A DNA stretch of 64,000 bases, from positions 21,802 to 85,801 of the forward strand of contig JBDLJH010000013.1 in assembly GCA_039714395.1 (NCBI GenBank), in the 5' to 3' direction. This DNA is from JAPHSX01 sp039714395. GTDB taxonomy: Bacteria > Pseudomonadota > Gammaproteobacteria > Thiohalomonadales > Thiohalomonadaceae. The stretch's first letter is position 1. Every line of letters begins with the position of its first letter. Positions 1-9,065 of this stretch are shown here, piece after piece. Both the position numbers and the translations under genes were made by a program. The notes beneath the pieces were generated by a model that saw nothing but the letters and a program-made list of their open reading frames with translations, did no database searches and was not told the origin of the DNA.

Positions 1-2
1 CG

Positions 3-1652
3 GGCTTGTCGAGCGATGAAATTGAACACACTTACAACATGGTGAGGCGTACTGATGCGGAAGAGGAAATACTGGCCAATGCAGACTTGGTGATTGCCAG
101 TACTCATAATGAAATTGAGGCACAGTATGGGCTCTATAATTTCTATGACCCTAAACGCATGTTAGTTGTGCCTCCAGGGACTGATTTAACAATGTTCCAT
201 CCTTCAACAGGAGATGAGGTAACATCTTTAACAGCCCAGTTGCCACGTTTTTTAAATGATCCTAATAAGCCATTGATACTTCTACTATCACGACCCGACG
301 AACGTAAAAATATTCTTACTCTGATCGAGGCTTTTGGCGAGTCGCACACTTTACAACAAGTTGCCAACTTACTGATTGTCGTTGGTTGTCGAGATGATGT
401 TCGGGATATGGAAAGTGGTGCACAATCTGTTTTAACAAATATCTTACTGCTAATTGACTGTTATGACTTATATGGGAAAGTTGCTATTCCCAAGGCACAT
501 GATGCAGATGAGGTGCCGGCAATATACCGTTTGGCAGCATCGTCGCAAGGAGTTTTTGTTAATCCAGCTTTAACCGAGCCCTTTGGCCTGACACTTCTGG
601 AAGCTGCAGCCAGTGGACTACCCGTTGTTGCAACTGAGAATGGTGGTCCTGTCGATATCATTGAAAACTGCAAAAATGGCGAACTAATTGATCCACTAAA
701 TAAGTCCGCGATAACCAAAGCTATTCTCAAATTATTGCAAAACAGGAATATCTGGTCACAAGCAGCCAAGAATGGCATTAAAGGCGTTAAAAAACATTAT
801 TCATGGCAATTTCATGTAAAGACTTATTTAGAAAAAGTTGATGAGTTGCCTGGTAAACACAGGCCTATACTGAGCGAACGCCCCACTCGAATAGAACGTT
901 ATCGTGATCGTGCAATTTTCACTGATCTTGATCAAAATCTAATAGGGGATCCAAAGGCCTTAAAATATTTCATTGATGTCATAAATGAGAATCGCAAATG
1001 CGTCACTTTTGGGATCGTGACTGGCCGCCGCATTGATTCAGCATTGGCATTAATGAAAAAACACCAAATACCAACACCGGATGTCCTGATCAGTAGTCTT
1101 GGTACACGAATACATTATGGCCAGAGCCTAACAGAAGATGATTATTGGGCTGATCATATCGATCATAACTGGAGTAGTCAGCGAGTAAGACGCCTACTTG
1201 ATAAATTGCCTGGCCTGAAGATTCAACCGAGATTGGAGCTGACACCGTTTAAAGTTTCCTATTATTACGCTCCAAAAATAGCACTTAAAACTGAAGAGAT
1301 TGTTAGTCTACTTCGGCAGAATGACATCACCGCGAATGTTATGTTATCTTTTGGTCAGTTTCTTGATGTTGTTCCCTCACGAGTTTCCAAGGGGCAGGCT
1401 TTGCGTTATGTATCACAACATCTCGATATTCCACTGGAGAAAATACTTGTTGTTGGTGGTTCTGGAGCTGATGAAGATATGATGCGAGGTAATGCTTTAG
1501 CGGTGGTTGTGGGTAACAGGCACCATGAAGAGCTTTCTCAACTTGTCGATCAGGAAAGAGTCTATTTTGCGGGTCAGAATTATGCCTTTGGTATTCTTGA
1601 AGCAATAGAATATTATGATTATCTTCATGACTGCAAAGTTCCGGAAGCGTGA
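3..1652 (+). CDS. Sucrose-phosphate synthase, C-terminal part (5' end outside window)
   Basis: Makes sucrose-6-phosphate from UDP-glucose and fructose-6-phosphate in the cytoplasm. The frame is open at the left edge; bacterial family members are about 720 residues, so roughly 170 N-terminal residues are missing. Residues 1-280 are the second half of a GT-B glycosyltransferase, with PPGTDL and the donor-binding EPFGLTLLEAAASGLPVV (E-x7-E). Residues 300-540 are a HAD sucrose-phosphatase-like domain (FTDLDQNLIGD, FGIVTGRR, SKGQALRY). Its catalytic motifs are eroded: DxDxT reads DLDQN, and the Mg-binding GDSGND motif reads GGSGAD. This matches the inactive phosphatase-like tail known in some bacterial enzymes. 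The next gene encodes a sucrose-phosphorylase-like enzyme. Family assignment is firm; lack of phosphatase activity is inferred. Confidence 0.88.
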   Translation, partial: GLSSDEIEHTYNMVRRTDAEEEILANADLVIASTHNEIEAQYGLYNFYDPKRMLVVPPGTDLTMFHPSTGDEVTSLTAQLPRFLNDPNKPLILLLSRPDERKNILTLIEAFGESHTLQQVANLLIVVGCRDDVRDMESGAQSVLTNILLLIDCYDLYGKVAIPKAHDADEVPAIYRLAASSQGVFVNPALTEPFGLTLLEAAASGLPVVATENGGPVDIIENCKNGELIDPLNKSAITKAILKLLQNRNIWSQAAKNGIKGVKKHYSWQFHVKTYLEKVDELPGKHRPILSERPTRIERYRDRAIFTDLDQNLIGDPKALKYFIDVINENRKCVTFGIVTGRRIDSALALMKKHQIPTPDVLISSLGTRIHYGQSLTEDDYWADHIDHNWSSQRVRRLLDKLPGLKIQPRLELTPFKVSYYYAPKIALKTEEIVSLLRQNDITANVMLSFGQFLDVVPSRVSKGQALRYVSQHLDIPLEKILVVGGSGADEDMMRGNALAVVVGNRHHEELSQLVDQERVYFAGQNYAFGILEAIEYYDYLHDCKVPEA

Positions 1653-1790
1653 TGGGTGGTAAAACATTTACTTGTATGTATCGGGTTCAACCACCCATTG
1701 TTATCAGCAAAACATAACCGGTGAATTATCTCGGTAGATGACAGCGAAGAAAAGCACAAATAATATAGTCGAAGCTAGTGGAACGCAGTA

Positions 1791-3533
1791 ATGTCAACAA
1801 AAAATGACTTGCCAAATGGTGTAATGTTTAATGCTTACCCTGATAGTATTGGCCGAAACCTCGCGGATACGGTACAAATGCTCAAGCGACCAGAATTTAA
1901 AGAAGCATTCTCTTTATTCTATATTTTGCCGACCATTTTTCATAGCGATCTGGATCGTGGGTTTTCTATCACTGATTACTATATCAACGAAGAACTTGTG
2001 AGTCCTCAGGATCTCGATGAACTAAACAAACTTGGTATCCAAATTAAGCTTGATCTCGTACTCAATCATCTTTCCGTACGTTCTCCACAGTTTGTAGATT
2101 TATTGCAGAACGGTAGCGATTCACCCTACAGGGACTTTTTCATCGACTGGAATGAATTCTGGAATGGGTATGGCACGATGGGTGAGGACTGTTACGTTGT
2201 GCCGGATAAAGAGAACATTGATAAGCTCTTTAGGAGAAAACCTGGGTTGCCGATTCTTATATTGCGTTTCCCAGATGGTACCGTCAGGGCTTACTGGAAC
2301 ACCTTTTATCAAAAAGTAGAGTTCCATGAGATAACCGCCCAGGACTTCACGCATATCGAGGGCATCAATCCGCAGTTAGCTTCGGAGATTGCACATCAGA
2401 TCAAAGTCGTCATCAAGAGTGGAAGGCCGTTGGAATCCATCGATCTTGAAGACATCGAACCGTTCAAGGATGAGGTTATTAAGGCGGCCCACCTTAAGCG
2501 TGAATATCTGGGGCAGATGGATCTCAACGCCCGTTCCGAACTGGTTTGGGACTTCTACGATGAGACACTTCGTAAACTCAGCGAGTACGGCGCCAAAATA
2601 ATCCGTCTGGATGCATTCGCTTATTTGCACAAGGAACCTGGTCAGACGAATTTCTTCAACCGACCTGGTACCTGGGATTATCTGCAACGTTTGCAAGGAC
2701 TTGCCCAGAAGTATGAATTAATTATCTTCCCCGAGATCCATGCCCAATATGGTTCCGGTATACATGAAGAGATTGCACAACAAGGTTATCCCGTCTATGA
2801 CTTCTTTTTCCCCGGGCTGGTGCTCCATGCCCTGGATCGGGGCAATAATGCGGCTTTGTTACACTGGATATCAGATATCCGTAGCTTGGGGTTAAAGACC
2901 ATCAATATGCTTGGCAGCCATGACGGCATCCCTGTGCTTGACCTCAAAGGTAAGCAGGTCGATGGTGCCTATCGGCCTGGCCTGCTGAGTGATGAGCAGA
3001 TTGAGGCAACTATCGAGGATATTATTGAACGGGGTGGTAAGACCAAGGATTTGTACAACGCTGACGGCAAGAAGATCGACTACTATCAGGTTAACGCGAC
3101 ATTCTTTAGTGCTCTTGGCGAGGACGAGCAAAAGTTGCGCCTGGCCCGCGCCATTCAGATGTTTATGCCCGGTGTCCCACAGGTGTGGTATCTGGATCTA
3201 TTTGCCGGCACTAATGACTACGCTGCAGCGGAAAGAGGGCGTACTGCAGGACACAAGGATATTAACCGTACCACGTTAAAAACAATCGATATCGATAGTG
3301 GACTAAAATGTCCTATCGTACTGGATCAGCTCAAGTTGATTCGGTTACGCAATACATCACCGGCATTCAATGGTGAAATGAATATCATCGATACTGAGTC
3401 ACACCTGTTACATATTTCCTGGCAACAACCGGAAGTTACGCTAACATTAAAGGCTAATCTGTCCAATCACAGCTTCACTGTTTCCCAGAATAATGGTGCC
3501 GGTGAAGTGGTCGTGATGTCATTAGAGAAATAG
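1791..3533 (+). CDS. Sucrose phosphorylase-like GH13 (subfamily 18) enzyme
   Basis: A 580-residue GH13 protein. Family members reversibly split sucrose, or related glucosides such as glucosylglycerate, with phosphate to give glucose-1-phosphate. Visible motifs are KLDLVLNHLSVRSPQF, the nucleophile region IIRLDAFAYLHK, the acid/base region FPEIHAQYG and the third carboxylate in NMLGSHDGIPVLDLKG. The GMF/VMFNAYPDS start and length fit GH13_18. It lies 138 bases after the sucrose-phosphate synthase gene in the same direction, so a joint sucrose synthesis/turnover unit for osmolyte or glycogen-linked carbon storage is likely. Exact acceptor specificity cannot be read from the sequence; glucosylglycerol or glucosylglycerate phosphorylase are the alternatives. 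Confidence 0.85.
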   Translation: MSTKNDLPNGVMFNAYPDSIGRNLADTVQMLKRPEFKEAFSLFYILPTIFHSDLDRGFSITDYYINEELVSPQDLDELNKLGIQIKLDLVLNHLSVRSPQFVDLLQNGSDSPYRDFFIDWNEFWNGYGTMGEDCYVVPDKENIDKLFRRKPGLPILILRFPDGTVRAYWNTFYQKVEFHEITAQDFTHIEGINPQLASEIAHQIKVVIKSGRPLESIDLEDIEPFKDEVIKAAHLKREYLGQMDLNARSELVWDFYDETLRKLSEYGAKIIRLDAFAYLHKEPGQTNFFNRPGTWDYLQRLQGLAQKYELIIFPEIHAQYGSGIHEEIAQQGYPVYDFFFPGLVLHALDRGNNAALLHWISDIRSLGLKTINMLGSHDGIPVLDLKGKQVDGAYRPGLLSDEQIEATIEDIIERGGKTKDLYNADGKKIDYYQVNATFFSALGEDEQKLRLARAIQMFMPGVPQVWYLDLFAGTNDYAAAERGRTAGHKDINRTTLKTIDIDSGLKCPIVLDQLKLIRLRNTSPAFNGEMNIIDTESHLLHISWQQPEVTLTLKANLSNHSFTVSQNNGAGEVVVMSLEK

Positions 3534-3649
3534 ACTTTGTTGGCCACCTCTTCTGCTTTTAATGCTAATAACACAAGAGTGGTGAAGGACGAGGGATACC
3601 GCTTAGCAATGATGCGGTGCTCGCACTTCGATCTGTTTACGGTGATCAC

Positions 3650-3815
3650 ACGCGGTTTTGTTTTACTTATAAAGGTAAACGCATTGGGGCGCTACATACT
3701 GATTCGCTATTTTGCCGTGCGTGACGCTGATGGGACCTACCGTGGCGTAGTAGAGATGTCACAGGACATTACCGATATACAGACACTGGAGGGGGACAGC
3801 GACTGCTTGATTGGC
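3650..3815 (+). pseudogene. Remnant of a DUF438/PAS-domain protein
   Basis: The frame contains RYILIRYFAVRDADGTYRG followed by VVEMSQDITDIQTLEGD, which closely resembles the PAS segment of DUF438/hemerythrin-type proteins. The residues before it do not match, but the +1 frame just upstream reads FTYKGKR, the expected preceding piece, so a frameshift or small insertion separates the two. No start, ribosome site or rest of the protein is present. It is a short decayed fragment downstream of the sucrose genes. Confidence 0.6.
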
Positions 3816-3933
3816 AGTAGGGAAATGCCTAATTCCTGTTTGCCCGTAAAATTCCCTGCCAAGGTATCCTTGCAATCAAGTTCAGGCTAGGAGAGGCGAG
3901 CGACTCAGGGCATACCTACAAGGAGATAGTTCA

Positions 3934-4053
3934 ATGTCACGATTACCCCATTATGTCCTTCCCGGGCAACCGTATCCTATCTTTAAAAAACCGGTGCCAG
4001 AACTCAATTGTTGTACTATTAGAGAATACTGTGAACTGCCGCTGATTTTTTAG
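3934..4053 (+). pseudogene. N-terminal remnant of a REP-associated (Y1) transposase
   Basis: A 39-codon frame starts MSRLPHYVLPGQPYPIF, after an AAGGAGA ribosome site. REP-associated tyrosine transposases begin MSRLPRxVLPGxPxHI before the HUH motif. Similarity ends after about 17 residues and neither an HUH motif nor a catalytic Tyr follows, so this is a dead N-terminal fragment. REP-like repeats lie about 0.7 and 1.8 kb downstream, at 4749 and 5826. Confidence 0.6.
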
Positions 4054-4125
4054 ACTCCGATTTGTTATATTATAAAATGAGGTTTTTGTCCCCCTCCTTT
4101 TTTTGTTAAACAGTAAGGATTATTT

Positions 4126-4689
4126 ATGAAATTACAATTTCGTCTGTTTATGGTTGTACTTATGCTGGCGGCAATGCCTGTAAAGGCGGCTGATTTATTC
4201 CTGTCTGTCAAAGCCGGTATGTTTGAGCTTAAGGAAGATACCTTTTCTAGTGGTGCTTATGGCACAACAATTATTGATACGGCATCGATATCATCAGGAG
4301 CCATTGGTCTGGAGTGGCTGTTGCGGGATAAATGGATGGTTGGGCTTGAGATTTACAAGATGAAGCATGACTGGATAGCTGTGGGTGGAGAAACTGGTGA
4401 TCTTGAAAGTAGACTGGTAGTGTTTTCAGGGAAGCGTTTGTTTAACACAGACTCAGTTGTACAGCCATATGTTGGTGCTGGGATTGGACTTGTTGATATG
4501 GACTTCAGTACGGGTGACATCTGGGATAATGAGCTTGCCTCTATAGTGCATCTGGGTGGTGGTGTTATATTCAAGTTTGGCGATGTGGCTGCCTACGCTG
4601 AAACGCGATACATTGAGATGCTTAGTACTTTTGCCGAATATGATTATACGGGCTCAGGTATTTATGCTGGATTGAGGTTTGGATTTTAG
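4126..4689 (+). CDS. Small outer-membrane beta-barrel protein
   Basis: A 187-residue protein with a signal peptide cleaved after PVKA (residues 1-21). The mature part has alternating hydrophobic strands and ends in GIYAGLRFGF, a C-terminal aromatic typical of BAM-inserted barrels. Segments such as VQPYVGAGIGLV are typical of OmpW/OmpA-like eight-stranded porins. An AAGGAT ribosome site lies just upstream. No ligand or channel role can be assigned. It stands alone between decayed genes and the convergent SCO operon. Confidence 0.7.
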   Translation: MKLQFRLFMVVLMLAAMPVKAADLFLSVKAGMFELKEDTFSSGAYGTTIIDTASISSGAIGLEWLLRDKWMVGLEIYKMKHDWIAVGGETGDLESRLVVFSGKRLFNTDSVVQPYVGAGIGLVDMDFSTGDIWDNELASIVHLGGGVIFKFGDVAAYAETRYIEMLSTFAEYDYTGSGIYAGLRFGF

Positions 4690-4748
4690 AAAAACCAAAA
4701 GGGACCTATCAGGTTATGCTCCCTTAAACCTGATGGATGACCGGTAGT

Positions 4749-4767
4749 TTTTACTCTGACCCTAAAT
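4749..4767. repeat. REP-like repeat, left copy (inverted partner at 5826)
   Basis: Reads TTTTACTCTGACCCTAAAT on the plus strand. Its reverse complement matches 5826-5843 apart from one base and one gap, so the two copies are inverted around the SCO operon. The left copy overlaps the end of the SCO gene and encodes its last residues (YLGSE) and stop codon. Confidence 0.5.
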
Positions 4768-5392
4768 AGGAATTTGAGCCACGAGTGGGCGGTAGAGGAA
4801 CGGTATTCTCCATAATGGCGCGAACTCGCTCGGTTACTTCCGAAACCGGGGTAGCATAGGCGAACTTGGCTACAAATTTTCCGTCCGGTCCGAGCAGGTA
4901 CATGCCGGCAGAGTGGTCGACAGAATAATTCTTGGGATCACCGCCCGGTTCGTAGTATTTCTCATAGCGCACCTTGAAATTGTCGGCTACGCGGCGTACC
5001 AAAGCGGGTGAGCCGGTGAGGCCGATGATTCGCGGATGAAAAAAGGCGGTGTACTTGCTCAACTTGGCGGGTGTGTCACGCTCCGGATCGACTGTGACGA
5101 AGATGGGTTGCAGGCGTTCGGACAGCTCTCCCAGTCGCTTCATGATCAGCGACATTTCTGCCAGTGTGGTGGGGCAGATATCCGGACAGTAAGTGTAACC
5201 AAAAGCAATGATTTGGAAGCTACCTCGGAAATCCTTATCCGTTATTGTACGGCCTCTGGTATCCATTAGCAGGTAGCGGCTTACGAATGCGCGCTCCGGT
5301 TGTTCCACCTCTTCCCCTGCCGGAATTTCCGCCTCTACCTGAGTGGTAACTGTCAGTAGCAACAGCAGTGCGGCAGTCGATAAATGTTTCAT
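4751..5392 (-). CDS. SCO1/SenC family copper chaperone-like protein
   Basis: A 213-residue secreted thioredoxin-fold protein. SCO proteins deliver copper to the CuA site of cytochrome oxidase or act as thiol reductants. The signal peptide ends at VEA. The copper/redox motif is GYTYCPDICPTTL (CxxxC), and the conserved distal His is in NYSVDHSAGMYLLGPDG. Length is normal. The start ATG overlaps the upstream gene's TAA by one base (TAATG), so the two are translationally coupled. The last five residues and the stop come from a REP-like repeat, so the native C-terminus may have been altered. No oxidase genes are adjacent. Confidence 0.88.
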   Translation of the reverse strand: MKHLSTAALLLLLTVTTQVEAEIPAGEEVEQPERAFVSRYLLMDTRGRTITDKDFRGSFQIIAFGYTYCPDICPTTLAEMSLIMKRLGELSERLQPIFVTVDPERDTPAKLSKYTAFFHPRIIGLTGSPALVRRVADNFKVRYEKYYEPGGDPKNYSVDHSAGMYLLGPDGKFVAKFAYATPVSEVTERVRAIMENTVPLPPTRGSNSYLGSE

Positions 5393-5730
5393 TAACGCTT
5401 CTCCCTGGCGGGAAACATTGCACGCAGGCTTGTGGCTAGACTTTCCACCTGAAGCGCGATCACCGGTGCGTCCCCGCAGGCTTCCTGCTCAGCGCTACGA
5501 ACCAGAAAGGATTCATGGGTAATCTGCTCGAAGGCCGCGCCGTACTGGCGTGACCTGGGTGCATGATTAATCATTACCTCCTTGATTCGGCTGATGTTTT
5601 CCTTCTGGGAACAGGCCAGAGCCTGTCCATTGAGGCGCCCCAGTGCCTGCACTTCCTCCAGCCCCTTATTGGCGGCGTGTGCTACAGAGACAAAAGTAGA
5701 CAGACCTAGCAGAATGACTAACCATTTCAT
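5392..5730 (-). CDS. Secreted hypothetical protein upstream of SCO
   Basis: I do not recognise a named family. Starting at the ATG at 5730, preceded by GGAGAAGGTT, it encodes 112 residues with a clear signal peptide (MKWLVILLGLSTFVSVAHA). The mature part is helical, with two cysteines (ALACSQKENI and EQEACGDAP) that could form a disulfide. An in-frame extension to 5811 lacks a ribosome site and would bury the signal peptide. It is coupled to the SCO gene by a TAATG overlap, so a role in periplasmic copper or thiol chemistry is plausible but inferred only from position. Confidence 0.65.
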   Translation of the reverse strand: MKWLVILLGLSTFVSVAHAANKGLEEVQALGRLNGQALACSQKENISRIKEVMINHAPRSRQYGAAFEQITHESFLVRSAEQEACGDAPVIALQVESLATSLRAMFPAREKR

Positions 5731-5825
5731 AACCTTCTCCATATTCGACAATAACCACGTATCGGGGATAATCCCGGCAGACCCGTCAGAGCGTAATTTG
5801 GGGCAGAACAATGCATTTTAGAGTA

Positions 5826-5843
5826 ATTTGGGCCAGAGTAAAA
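5826..5843. repeat. REP-like repeat, right copy (inverted partner at 4749)
   Basis: Reads ATTTGGGCCAGAGTAAAA, the inverted near-copy of 4749-4767. A weaker partial copy (TAATTTGGGGCAGA) lies about 35 bases to the left. The pair brackets the SCO operon. Confidence 0.45.
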
Positions 5844-5959
5844 TCAATCCAGCTATACTAGCCAAATTAAGGGTTAAAACCCTGATTTTCACCACAGTGA
5901 CTGTGAAATCTATAGCATTCACCCTAATAACTCATCACCAGTTTATATTGAGGTAACCC

Positions 5960-6550
5960 ATGTTGATACGCCCATTTTTGCTAATTGCACCTATGTTAAT
6001 GATGAGCGGTGTTAACGCTGCAGAGAGCAGAACGATGCTTGATATTGTTGAACAGAAATGTGCAATTTGTCATGGTGACAATGGCGAGGGTTCCAGTGCT
6101 TATCCCCGCCTTGCGGGGCAGAATTCCGAATATATTGCCAAGCAGCTGGCAGACTTCAAAAGTGGCCGTCGAGAGGGCACCATGAATGAGATGGCGGCGG
6201 ATCTCACCAGGGGTGAAATGGCTGCCCTGGCGGAGTATTTTGCTGCCAAGCCGTCATTATCTCATCGAGTACGTAATAAAGGCTTTGCCGCTGTTGGATA
6301 CTATATCTACCATCACGGCAATCAATACTCCGATGTTCCGGCCTGCGAAACGTGCCATGGTGCAGGGGGGAGGGGGACTACTCAACTCCCCAGACTCGCA
6401 GGGCAACACAAACACTATCTTTCCGGGCAGTTGCAGGACTTTAATGAGCGTAAACGTACGAATGATAATGCCATCATGCATTCGGTTGCCTCAAAACTGA
6501 CAGCGTTCGAGATTGAGGCTGTGTCCTTATATATCAGCGGGATGAAATGA
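5960..6550 (+). CDS. Di-heme cytochrome c4-type protein
   Basis: A 196-residue periplasmic electron carrier with signal peptide MLIRPFLLIAPMLMMSGVNA. It is two tandem class-I cytochrome c domains, each with a CxxCH site (CAICHGDNG near residue 34, CETCHGAGG near 130). Each is followed by the c4-type PRLAGQ segment and a Met-containing loop (GTMNEMA, NAIMHSV) that can supply the axial ligand. Length and double-domain layout are standard for c4, a donor to terminal oxidases or NO-related reductases. An AGGTAAC ribosome site precedes the ATG. It is divergent from the SCO operon across about 230 bases. Confidence 0.87.
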   Translation: MLIRPFLLIAPMLMMSGVNAAESRTMLDIVEQKCAICHGDNGEGSSAYPRLAGQNSEYIAKQLADFKSGRREGTMNEMAADLTRGEMAALAEYFAAKPSLSHRVRNKGFAAVGYYIYHHGNQYSDVPACETCHGAGGRGTTQLPRLAGQHKHYLSGQLQDFNERKRTNDNAIMHSVASKLTAFEIEAVSLYISGMK

Positions 6551-6779
6551 CCGGGTAAATTAAAGGGATTGTAGCCTTATTAAAGTATCTAATCTTTGGC
6601 AACACTTGATAAGGCGTTGGCAGTGTCGCAAATAATGCAATTAGTTGTCAGACGGTATGTTCGATATGTGCAGGGTGTATCGAAGAATATTCTCCATACC
6701 CGGCTTTTGTGATGGCTGTGCTGTAAACTAAGCGCCTTAATTACGCACAAATCATCCGTTACAAAAGCAGAAATACGTT

Positions 6780-9065
6780 ATGAGAAGAGAAATTGAATTA
6801 CTGGCGCCAGGTGGGGATGTTGATTCTATAAAAGCTGCCATTCTAGCTGGTGCGAATGCTATATATTGCGGTCTGAATAAATTTAATGCCAGAAATCGGG
6901 CGGAAAATATAACATTTGATGATTTAAATGGAATTTTAAGGCTTGCCCATAAGAATGACTGTGAACTGTTTCTGACCATTAATATCATTATAGTGGAGAG
7001 TGAGTTCCCCTCCCTTATTCGCTTGTTGAATAAACTAGTTAATACAAGTATTGATGGGGTGATTATTCAGGACTTAGGGCTATTTTATCTGTTATCTAAA
7101 TATTTTCCATCTCTTAAAATTCATGCTTCTACTCAGCTTACCACTCACAATGCGGGACAAATAAAGTTCTTAAGTAAATTGGCTGCTACCCGAGTTAATC
7201 TATCAAGAGAGTTAAACATTAATGAGATAAAGGCCTTGGCTTCTGTTGGGCACAAAAATGGCGTGTTAACGGAAGTGTTTGTTCATGGTTCAAACTGTAT
7301 CTCATTTTCAGGACTCTGTTATATGAGTTCTGTTCATGGGGGTAACTCGGGAAATCGTGGTAGATGCAGCCAGCCATGCAGAGATCAATATCTGACTACG
7401 GCTGAAGGCAAAGACTTCCCTCTTAATATCAAAGACAATTCAGCCTACTCAGATCTGAGGGCGCTATCTGATGCGGGTGTTGATTCAATAAAGATTGAAG
7501 GGAGAATAAAAAAATATCATTATGTCTATACGGTGGTAAGTTCATGGAGAAAACAACTCCAAAGTTTCTATGAACAGGACAAGGTGAATAGTGACGACAG
7601 TGATCTCAGAAAGGTATTTAACAGGGGTTTTTCAAGCTCCTTCTTGAATGGGGATATTAATAAAGAAGTATTTATTGATAATCCGCGCGACAATTCCGCG
7701 ATACATCGTTCTGAAATAAGTGGTAATTCTACAGGCGATGGTTTGGCCAAAGCCAAAAGGGAGCTTTATGATATAAAGACAGAAATTATATCTGATGTTA
7801 AAGAGAAAATTTCTCAGCTAAGCTTTGAAAAAGCGCCTCTAATTATCACTGTTGCGGGGGAGTCTGGCGCACCTTTGGAAGTCTCTGTTAAAACTCCAGA
7901 AATGTCATTTGTTGTGCGTTCAGGGGTCAATCTTGCAAGTGCGGGCACAAACCTAAGTAGAAGCACGTTTGAGAAAAATAACAACAAAGCACTCGGTATC
8001 AATCACGAACTTTTGTTAAAAAGATTTAAAGCCATAAATGATACGGAATATCATATTGAACGCCTAAGCTCAGAAGCTCTTCAAGTTGATCTTTTTATAC
8101 CGTTCAAAGAGCTTACCTCATTAAGGAATAGAATCTTATTCGTACTAAATGGCTCAAAAGAGACTATTGCCCCAGTTGATGTTCCCCGCTTAGAAAAGCA
8201 GGGTGCCGAAGAGATTGCCCCCTCTCTTTCGCTGCTAATATCTTCCCAAAAGGATTTGAACCTCTGCAATGAGACATCTGCCGACATCTATTTTCAACTG
8301 CCTAACAGTTTTAAAAATAGATGCTCAGAGTTTATAGAGATTTTTACAGGCAACAGGAGGCTGATCCCATGGTTCCCTGCTGTTCTAATTGGAGAAGACT
8401 ACAGTGAGGCAGTAGAGTTTCTTAAACAGGTACAACCCGAGCGCATTGTCACAAACAACACAGGAATTGTTTATGAAGCATATCAACAAGGAGTGTCGTG
8501 GATGGCCGGCCCCTATATAAATCTTGTTAATTCATATGGCCTGCTATGTTTAAAAGAAAATTTTAACTGTTCTGGTGCATTTATTTCAAATGAGATAAAT
8601 AAAGAACAGATAAAACGAATAAAAAAGCCGGATAATTTCGAGCTGTTCTATAGCATCTGCCACCCTATTGTATTGATGACAAGTAGGGTGTGCCTGTTTC
8701 ATCAGGTCACTGGGTGTAAGAAAAATATTGTTGATGATGCATGCATTCAGCGGTGTGAAAAATCTTCATTAATTACAAACCTTAAACAGGTCTCTCTATT
8801 TATCAACAAAACAAAAGGGAATTACCATAACATCTATAATGAGGTCAACTTTCTGAATACCGATATTGTTTCTGAGATACCGAATAACTTTTCCAGCTTA
8901 TTTGTAGATTTAAGAGATGTAAAAACTGACTCTAAAATAGAGATAGATAGATTAAGAATGATTAGCCTTTTTGAGGAACACCTCAATGGTGACGCTGGTT
9001 CCACAAAGGAATTACATAAAAGTATTCATCCATCAACTAATACCCAATATACAAAAGGAATATAA
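6780..9065 (+). CDS. Peptidase U32 family protein (rRNA/tRNA hydroxylase-like)
   Basis: A 761-residue U32 protein. Several family members (RlhA, TrhP) hydroxylate RNA bases rather than cut proteins. The N-terminal TIM-barrel half starts EIELLAPGGDVDSIKAAILAG and contains FVHGSNCISFSGLCYMSS, then NRGRCSQPCRDQY, the conserved cysteine set of the family. IKIEGRIKKYHYVYTV follows, also a family signature. The second half, including further cysteines near 625-665, is less familiar and may correspond to the DUF3656-type region. Codon use is markedly more AT-rich than in the flanking core genes, which suggests acquisition by transfer. RlhA-like function is likely but not proven. Confidence 0.75.
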   Translation: MRREIELLAPGGDVDSIKAAILAGANAIYCGLNKFNARNRAENITFDDLNGILRLAHKNDCELFLTINIIIVESEFPSLIRLLNKLVNTSIDGVIIQDLGLFYLLSKYFPSLKIHASTQLTTHNAGQIKFLSKLAATRVNLSRELNINEIKALASVGHKNGVLTEVFVHGSNCISFSGLCYMSSVHGGNSGNRGRCSQPCRDQYLTTAEGKDFPLNIKDNSAYSDLRALSDAGVDSIKIEGRIKKYHYVYTVVSSWRKQLQSFYEQDKVNSDDSDLRKVFNRGFSSSFLNGDINKEVFIDNPRDNSAIHRSEISGNSTGDGLAKAKRELYDIKTEIISDVKEKISQLSFEKAPLIITVAGESGAPLEVSVKTPEMSFVVRSGVNLASAGTNLSRSTFEKNNNKALGINHELLLKRFKAINDTEYHIERLSSEALQVDLFIPFKELTSLRNRILFVLNGSKETIAPVDVPRLEKQGAEEIAPSLSLLISSQKDLNLCNETSADIYFQLPNSFKNRCSEFIEIFTGNRRLIPWFPAVLIGEDYSEAVEFLKQVQPERIVTNNTGIVYEAYQQGVSWMAGPYINLVNSYGLLCLKENFNCSGAFISNEINKEQIKRIKKPDNFELFYSICHPIVLMTSRVCLFHQVTGCKKNIVDDACIQRCEKSSLITNLKQVSLFINKTKGNYHNIYNEVNFLNTDIVSEIPNNFSSLFVDLRDVKTDSKIEIDRLRMISLFEEHLNGDAGSTKELHKSIHPSTNTQYTKGI

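Noticed and set aside
3537..3890. 117-codon frame as a full gene
   Set aside because: No ribosome site; only the middle matches a PAS/DUF438 segment, and the expected upstream residues are in another frame. Called a remnant instead.
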